A stretch of 32,732 bases of DNA from Tieghemiomyces parasiticus (lineage: Eukaryota; Kickxellomycota; Dimargaritomycetes; Dimargaritales; Dimargaritaceae), in the NCBI GenBank assembly GCA_027575765.1, contig JANBPT010000517.1, positions 1 to 32,732 of the forward strand, in the 5' to 3' direction. Below are positions 30,475 to 32,732 of the stretch, one piece after another. The translations under genes were made by a program, and so were the position numbers. The notes under the pieces are model-generated. The model had not been told where the DNA came from and did no database searches. It saw only the letters and a program-made list of their open reading frames with translations. The first letter of the stretch is position 1, and each line of letters begins with the position of its first letter.

Positions 30475-32124
30475 ACTACAACTAAATTGATGTGCTGCGC
30501 CATGTCTGCGTGACAACCTGGTTAAGAGATTTTTTCTCTCGGGCTACTTTCGATACCCGCCTTCGCCTATCTCTAGCTTTACCCTCTAATCATTATTATT
30601 TGTTGGACCATTTCCTGTACCCTATACTTTCTAAATCCACTCACTACTTCCCTTTATTGTGCGTCTAAACGTACCAAGCTATTTATTCGTCTCGCCTTGA
30701 CCACCCTATATTTAATACACATCAGCTCTAAGCTCACTGTTGCTGTTAGGGATTTCAAATCAAATATGAAACAGTATGGCACTGAAAAGCGTAGCCCTCG
30801 TGGATTATATTTAGAGGCCACCCTGCTTAATACACCTATCGCAAAGGGCACGGCCCAATACCTGAATCAATAATCGCCTGGTGCGATCTACGAGGACTTT
30901 TGTCAAAGGAAGCGGACATTAGCAAGCCGGTTGGGTGCCAATTGAACGGATCTTCGGTCCTCCTTAGAAAATTGCTTGATAAGCACTAGGACACTTCTAT
31001 TGGACCGCCAAGTATCCACCCGCGTCTGGATTGTCCTCATGTTCGTGTGTACCAAGGGGCGGGCGAGTGGTTTCACCTACCACACTTGGATAAGCCCGTC
31101 CCGTAAACGAAATCTCTCAGGAGTGATTCCGCTCGCTGCTCTACCTCCACCGCACAACACAACGTGGTACCGTTGGTGTGATTGGGACACCTATTGATTC
31201 TGATCACTCTAGAATTTGGGATGGGTAACATAAGGGGCTGTGGAGTAGGGCGTGGAGGAGTGGGGTAAGGAGAGACTACAGAGACAGTGGAATACTCTAG
31301 GGCTAATAACCCCATGCGGGAGAGTAGCACGGGCGGCGCTATATGGTAAAATCAACAAAAACGCTTGTCATTGGGCACAGCTTTAGTTGTATTCTGTGCT
31401 GGTGTGCAGAGGCATAGGAAAAGAAAGAGAACTGTGGAGCCACCGATTGCGGATGCAATCATCCACAAGTCAGAGTGGGTTACTGTCTGTACCAGGAGGT
31501 GTGAAAAGAAGGGGTAATGGAGTAGAAAAACTGTGGGGATTGTGCGACCCAAGTCAAGGGGGAGGGCGAGGAGGCGAACTGAATCGATTGTTAGCATCAA
31601 TGTCTCTGTGTGTCCACAGTACGTTGTCGATTGATGTCGGCTGAAACTTTTCATGTCCAGCTCCATTTTGAGGGGCTTGTTGTAGGCCAGAAAACCTGCA
31701 GAACTGTGGAATAGCGTGCTGAACATGAACGTTGGTGACTAAGGAGAGAACCAACAGTAGTCGACCACGAAGAGCTGCGCTCTAGCATATGCTGGGTCCT
31801 GGTACAATGCAAGCAACAGGAGTGGGCTGGCGGGCAGAGGTAGAAGCTGGTACAAGGATGCTGGGATGTCAAAGAGAGAGGAGGGGAAGTAATGGCCCTA
31901 TAATCAAAGAATGCACAGAGCTATCACGACGGCGTGGCAATTTGCGATTCTATATAAATCGATCCTACCCTGCCTGTTGATTATACCGCATCCCTCATTC
32001 TCATCTTCTTCTCTCGCCCTACCCCACATCGCACTGCACTCTGCAATACATTCACCGTCATATTCTCATCCTCCTTGCACTCCATTTACGCCCACGACCC
32101 TAATATTAACTCACTCCCATCAAC
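30475..32124 (+). promoter_or_regulatory. Intergenic region and promoter of the secreted repeat protein
   Basis: About 1.65 kb without a supportable gene. The first 200 bases are AT-rich 3' flank of the decarboxylase. From roughly 31,220 to 31,600 the + strand is purine- and G-rich. Three copies of AACTGTGG lie at 31,430-31,437, 31,529-31,536 and 31,702-31,709. A good TATA element is at 31,951-31,958, and from about 31,980 to the start codon the sequence is C/T-rich with a leader-like composition. Confidence 0.45.
31951..31958 (+). promoter_or_regulatory. TATA box of the secreted repeat protein gene
   Basis: TATATAAA lies 167 bases before the ATG at 32,125 and is followed by a C/T-rich stretch suited to a transcription start about 30 bases downstream. 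A clear TATA box is typical of strongly or inducibly expressed fungal genes. Confidence 0.6.
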
Positions 32125-32732
32125 ATGAAGGTCAACGCCGTCCTCTTCATCGCCGCCACTGCCGCTGCCCTCTTCGTCGCCACCCCGATCCAGGCCGCCC
32201 CCATTGACACGCTCTTCGATAGCCTGATCTGCTTGGACGCTAGCGCACTCAATGACCACCCGCCCGCCGTCCGCGCCGCTTGCGATTCCCCTGCTGATGA
32301 CAAGTACGCTGGGGCCGGTAAACGCCCAGCCACCAACCCCACCTCTCAGGGTGGTGAGAAGAACAAGCCCATGAATGACGCTCCTGAAGACGAGGACGAC
32401 ATGTCTGAGTCGGCCGCTCCGCAAAATGGCAACTCCAAGCCCATGACCTCTAACTCCCCCAGCAGTGACGCTCGCCCTAACTCCCCCAGCAGTGACGCTC
32501 GCCCTAACTCCCCCAGCAGCGACGCTCGCCCTAACTCCCCCAGCAGCGACGCTCGCCCTAACTCCCCCAGCAGCGACGCTCGCCCTAACTCCCCCAGCAG
32601 CGACGCTCGCCCTAACTCCCCCAGCAGCGACGCTCGCCCTAGCTCCCCCAGCAGCGACGCTCGCCCTAACTCCCCCAGCAGCGACGCTCGCCCTAACTCC
32701 CCCAGCAGCGACGCTCGCCCTAACTCCCCCAG
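32125..32732 (+). CDS. Secreted repeat protein, 3' end outside the window
   Basis: The reading frame is open from ATG 32,125 to the window edge (202 full codons), so the gene is partial. The first 24 residues form a signal peptide with a hydrophobic core (AVLFIAATAAALFVA) and a likely cut after IQA. The mature part starts with a short region holding two cysteines (C36, C53) and a Lys-Arg pair at 66-67, a candidate Kex2 processing site. An acidic stretch (EDEDD) follows, then from residue 110 a tandem array of the 9-residue unit NSPSSDARP: ten complete units and part of an eleventh. The context is favourable (TATA box, C/T leader, CAACATG). I recognise no family. Ser/Pro-rich repeats are common in cell-surface or secreted fungal proteins and could be O-glycosylated, but no function can be assigned. 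Confidence 0.75.
   Translation, partial: MKVNAVLFIAATAAALFVATPIQAAPIDTLFDSLICLDASALNDHPPAVRAACDSPADDKYAGAGKRPATNPTSQGGEKNKPMNDAPEDEDDMSESAAPQNGNSKPMTSNSPSSDARPNSPSSDARPNSPSSDARPNSPSSDARPNSPSSDARPNSPSSDARPNSPSSDARPSSPSSDARPNSPSSDARPNSPSSDARPNSP
32452..32732 (+). repeat. Tandem repeat, 27-bp unit (coding minisatellite)
   Basis: The unit encodes NSPSSDARP and runs 32,452 to the window end: ten full copies at 27-base steps plus the first 11 bases of another. Copies are nearly identical. Units 1 and 2 use AGT for one Ser codon and all later units AGC; unit 8 (32,641) has AGC in place of AAC, changing Asn to Ser. The total number is unknown because the array leaves the window. Confidence 0.97.

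Noticed and set aside
31352..31726. 124-codon - strand frame with a hydrophobic segment
   Set aside because: No codon bias and no family match; the hydrophobic stretch is the complement of a purine-rich tract.
32452..32732. Terminal tandem repeat as a CRISPR array
   Set aside because: The 27-base units are contiguous with no spacers and keep one reading frame, so this is a coding minisatellite.

Overview
The window reads as nuclear DNA of a fungus. The evidence is a fungal-type GATA factor with an AreA-like N-terminal domain, an Rsc7/Swp82 chromatin-remodelling subunit, a PSD2-type C2-domain phosphatidylserine decarboxylase and an Mcr1-like cytochrome b5 reductase. Genes are monocistronic with pyrimidine-rich leaders, strongly GC-rich third codon positions and almost no introns. 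An early-diverging, intron-poor lineage (for example Zoopagomycota such as Dimargaritales or Kickxellales) would fit, but that placement is a guess from style and not from a marker gene.

Layout: (1) 399-2909, + strand, a GATA transcription factor with two zinc fingers. (2) 2989-3307, + strand, a possible tiny spliced gene for a membrane peptide (tentative). (3) 3886-8688, + strand, the spliceosomal helicase Aquarius. (4) 8832-10790, - strand, a mitochondrial-type PPR protein converging on Aquarius. (5) 11326-13053, - strand, an RSC7/NPL6-like subunit. (6) 13054-20618, a 7.5-kb stretch with no supportable gene; its two ends look like the pyrimidine-rich leaders of the flanking genes and its middle is AT-richer and featureless. 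(7) 20619-21716, + strand, a single-C2H2-finger protein. (8) 23547-24551, + strand, a membrane-anchored NADH-cytochrome b5 reductase-like protein. (9) 26806-30474, + strand, phosphatidylserine decarboxylase with two C2 domains and an EF-hand. (10) 32125 to the window end, + strand, a secreted protein with a near-perfect array of a 9-residue repeat, cut off by the window edge.

The genes are mostly unrelated housekeeping and regulatory functions (nitrogen-type transcription control, splicing, mitochondrial RNA metabolism, chromatin remodelling, redox, phospholipid synthesis), as expected of a eukaryotic chromosome arm, and I see no gene cluster or operon. The least ordinary items are the secreted repeat protein with a dibasic KR site, the GATA factor combining an AreA-like N-terminus with two fingers, the possible tiny spliced gene, and the gene-free 7.5 kb. 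I found no tRNA, rRNA, CRISPR array, intact transposon or clear new defence-type system.
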